A DNA stretch of 64,000 nucleotides, from positions 1 to 64,000 of the forward strand of contig WHVA01000332.1 in the NCBI GenBank assembly GCA_015179125.1, read 5' to 3'. Origin of the DNA: Gautieria morchelliformis (Eukaryota > Basidiomycota > Agaricomycetes > Gomphales > Gomphaceae). Positions 63,279-64,000 of the stretch are shown here, piece by piece; positions within the stretch are counted from its first letter, which is position 1; every line of letters begins with the position of its first letter. The notes under the pieces are model-generated. The model saw only the letters and a program-made list of their open reading frames with translations, was not told the origin of the DNA and made no database searches. Made by a program: the position numbers and the translations under genes.

Positions 63279-64000
63279 TAGACATATCGATACAACCACC
63301 CCATCAGTCCATGTGTCAATGATAGCCAGGAATAGCACCAGACACATCACTGTAGGTCGAGGTGACGCCTGCCCGCAAACGTTCGTCAACGATATAACCT
63401 AAATCACCGCACAAAGTCCGAATGTTAAACCCACGGAGGGAAGCACATCGATACACAGTGCACACACACCTTGATAACAAGGAATGCAGACTTTATGGCG
63501 CGACAAAAGTGAGATGTAGAAAGCCACTGCACGACCGACCCCCAGGCGACGCGCAACACATCTTGCGGGGCGGCCGTAGGAGGTAGTGCCGGAAGTGGAA
63601 GAAGCAGCGATGTCTCGCTAAGTGATGAATTGGTGGGAGTGGGGCTTGCCTCACCGTCGGATGGACTCCGAGTGACAAGTGGTGGGATGGAATCACGGTG
63701 GGGCCGAGGAATAAAAACTAGGGATACGCGGTCTTCAGGCGAGCTGTCTCGTTTCAGTGGGTCTAACTAAGGACGAATGCGAGATCAGCTAGAAAAGCCA
63801 TTTAAGAAAAGATGATACGCACTTTGCCTTCCTTGAGCACAGATAGGATCTGCTCGCAGCTGGGTCGTGTCCGGGGTATAACAGTAAGCAGTTCCTGCAG
63901 TAATATCATGGCGGCTCGCGGAAGTCCTCGACGTTTGCACGCAGCAGTGACCTCCGACGATGCTTTAAATCTACAACGTATGTCAGCGGATGAATACACA
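63279..64000 (-). CDS. Protein kinase, C-terminal part (gene continues past the window end)
   Basis: Exons on the minus strand: 63970-63823, 63766-63470 and 63398-63279. Phases agree and the stop is at 63281-63279. The first visible exon carries a kinase subdomain XI-like end: RRGLPRAAMILLQELLTVIP followed by RTRPSCEQILSVLKEGK. A long Ser/Pro/Thr-rich region follows (PSDGEASPTPTNSSLSETS). The last exon has a hydrophobic segment (VMCLVLFLAIIDTW) and ends WTDGWLYRYV. A kinase tail followed by a C-terminal membrane segment recalls IKS1-type fungal kinases, but the catalytic core is outside the window, so the subfamily is a guess. The acceptor at 63971 is near the window edge. Confidence 0.6.

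Noticed and set aside
1..64000. CRISPR arrays, bacterial operons, rRNA genes and clear tRNA genes
   Set aside because: None seen. Repeats are TE-derived or coding, and the genes have spliceosomal introns. The tRNA-like boxes at 10.84 kb do not form a full tRNA.

Overview
The window looks like a gene-poor, transposon-rich stretch of an Agaricomycete (basidiomycete) chromosome followed by a compact block of host genes. The evidence for that lineage is short spliceosomal introns (about 45-90 nt), Helitrons, KDZ (CxC-type) and Harbinger-type DNA transposons, chromodomain Ty3/gypsy elements and an Agaricomycete-style TPR-repeat gene. Introns were placed by hand. For the seven host genes read at 55-64 kb, the exon lengths sum to intact reading frames.

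Layout. 1-2701: 3' part of a decayed Helitron. 2977-5366: TPR-repeat gene. 6041-6872: methyltransferase pseudogene. 8280-52795: one giant nest of mobile elements. The base layer is a Harbinger-type transposase gene whose pieces now lie at 8.28 kb and 52.06-52.80 kb. A Ty1/copia element (8360-51971, TSD GAGTG) split it. A KDZ transposon (8369-32020, inverted ends, 8-bp TSD GTGGAACG) landed 9 bp inside one copia LTR. A second Helitron (ending at 17761), LINE/gypsy debris (19.9-21.2 kb) and an LTR element 'A' (22650-30220, TSD GATAG) lie inside the KDZ element. A chromodomain gypsy element 'B' (35437-50926) landed in the copia zinc-knuckle region, and a younger gypsy element 'C' (42966-50471, TSD CGACC) landed in the 3' LTR of B. 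LTR divergence follows the nesting order.

53-55 kb is TE debris and intergenic DNA. 55.1-64 kb holds seven host genes: an RPA-interacting-protein homologue (-), the TFIIA small subunit (-), a multi-pass membrane protein (+), an oxidoreductase-like-domain protein (+), a cyclophilin A (+), a Ser/Thr-rich GPI-anchored secreted protein (+) and the end of a protein kinase gene (-).

The most unusual signal is shared by LTR elements A, B and C. Each carries, just inside its 3' LTR and on the antisense strand, a 305-401 residue gene with an exact Zn(II)2Cys6-type cysteine spacing (C-x2-C-x6-C-x7/10/15-C-x2-C-x6-C), basic stretches and coiled-coil or charged segments. Each element is also saturated with its own CG-containing pentamer (A: TTCGC, B: TTCCG, C: CCTCG). 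This suggests an element-encoded DNA-binding protein that recognises a word amplified throughout its own element. The same three elements have 11-12 nt primer-binding sites complementary to the predicted 5' end of their own RNA (Tf1/sushi-type self-priming).
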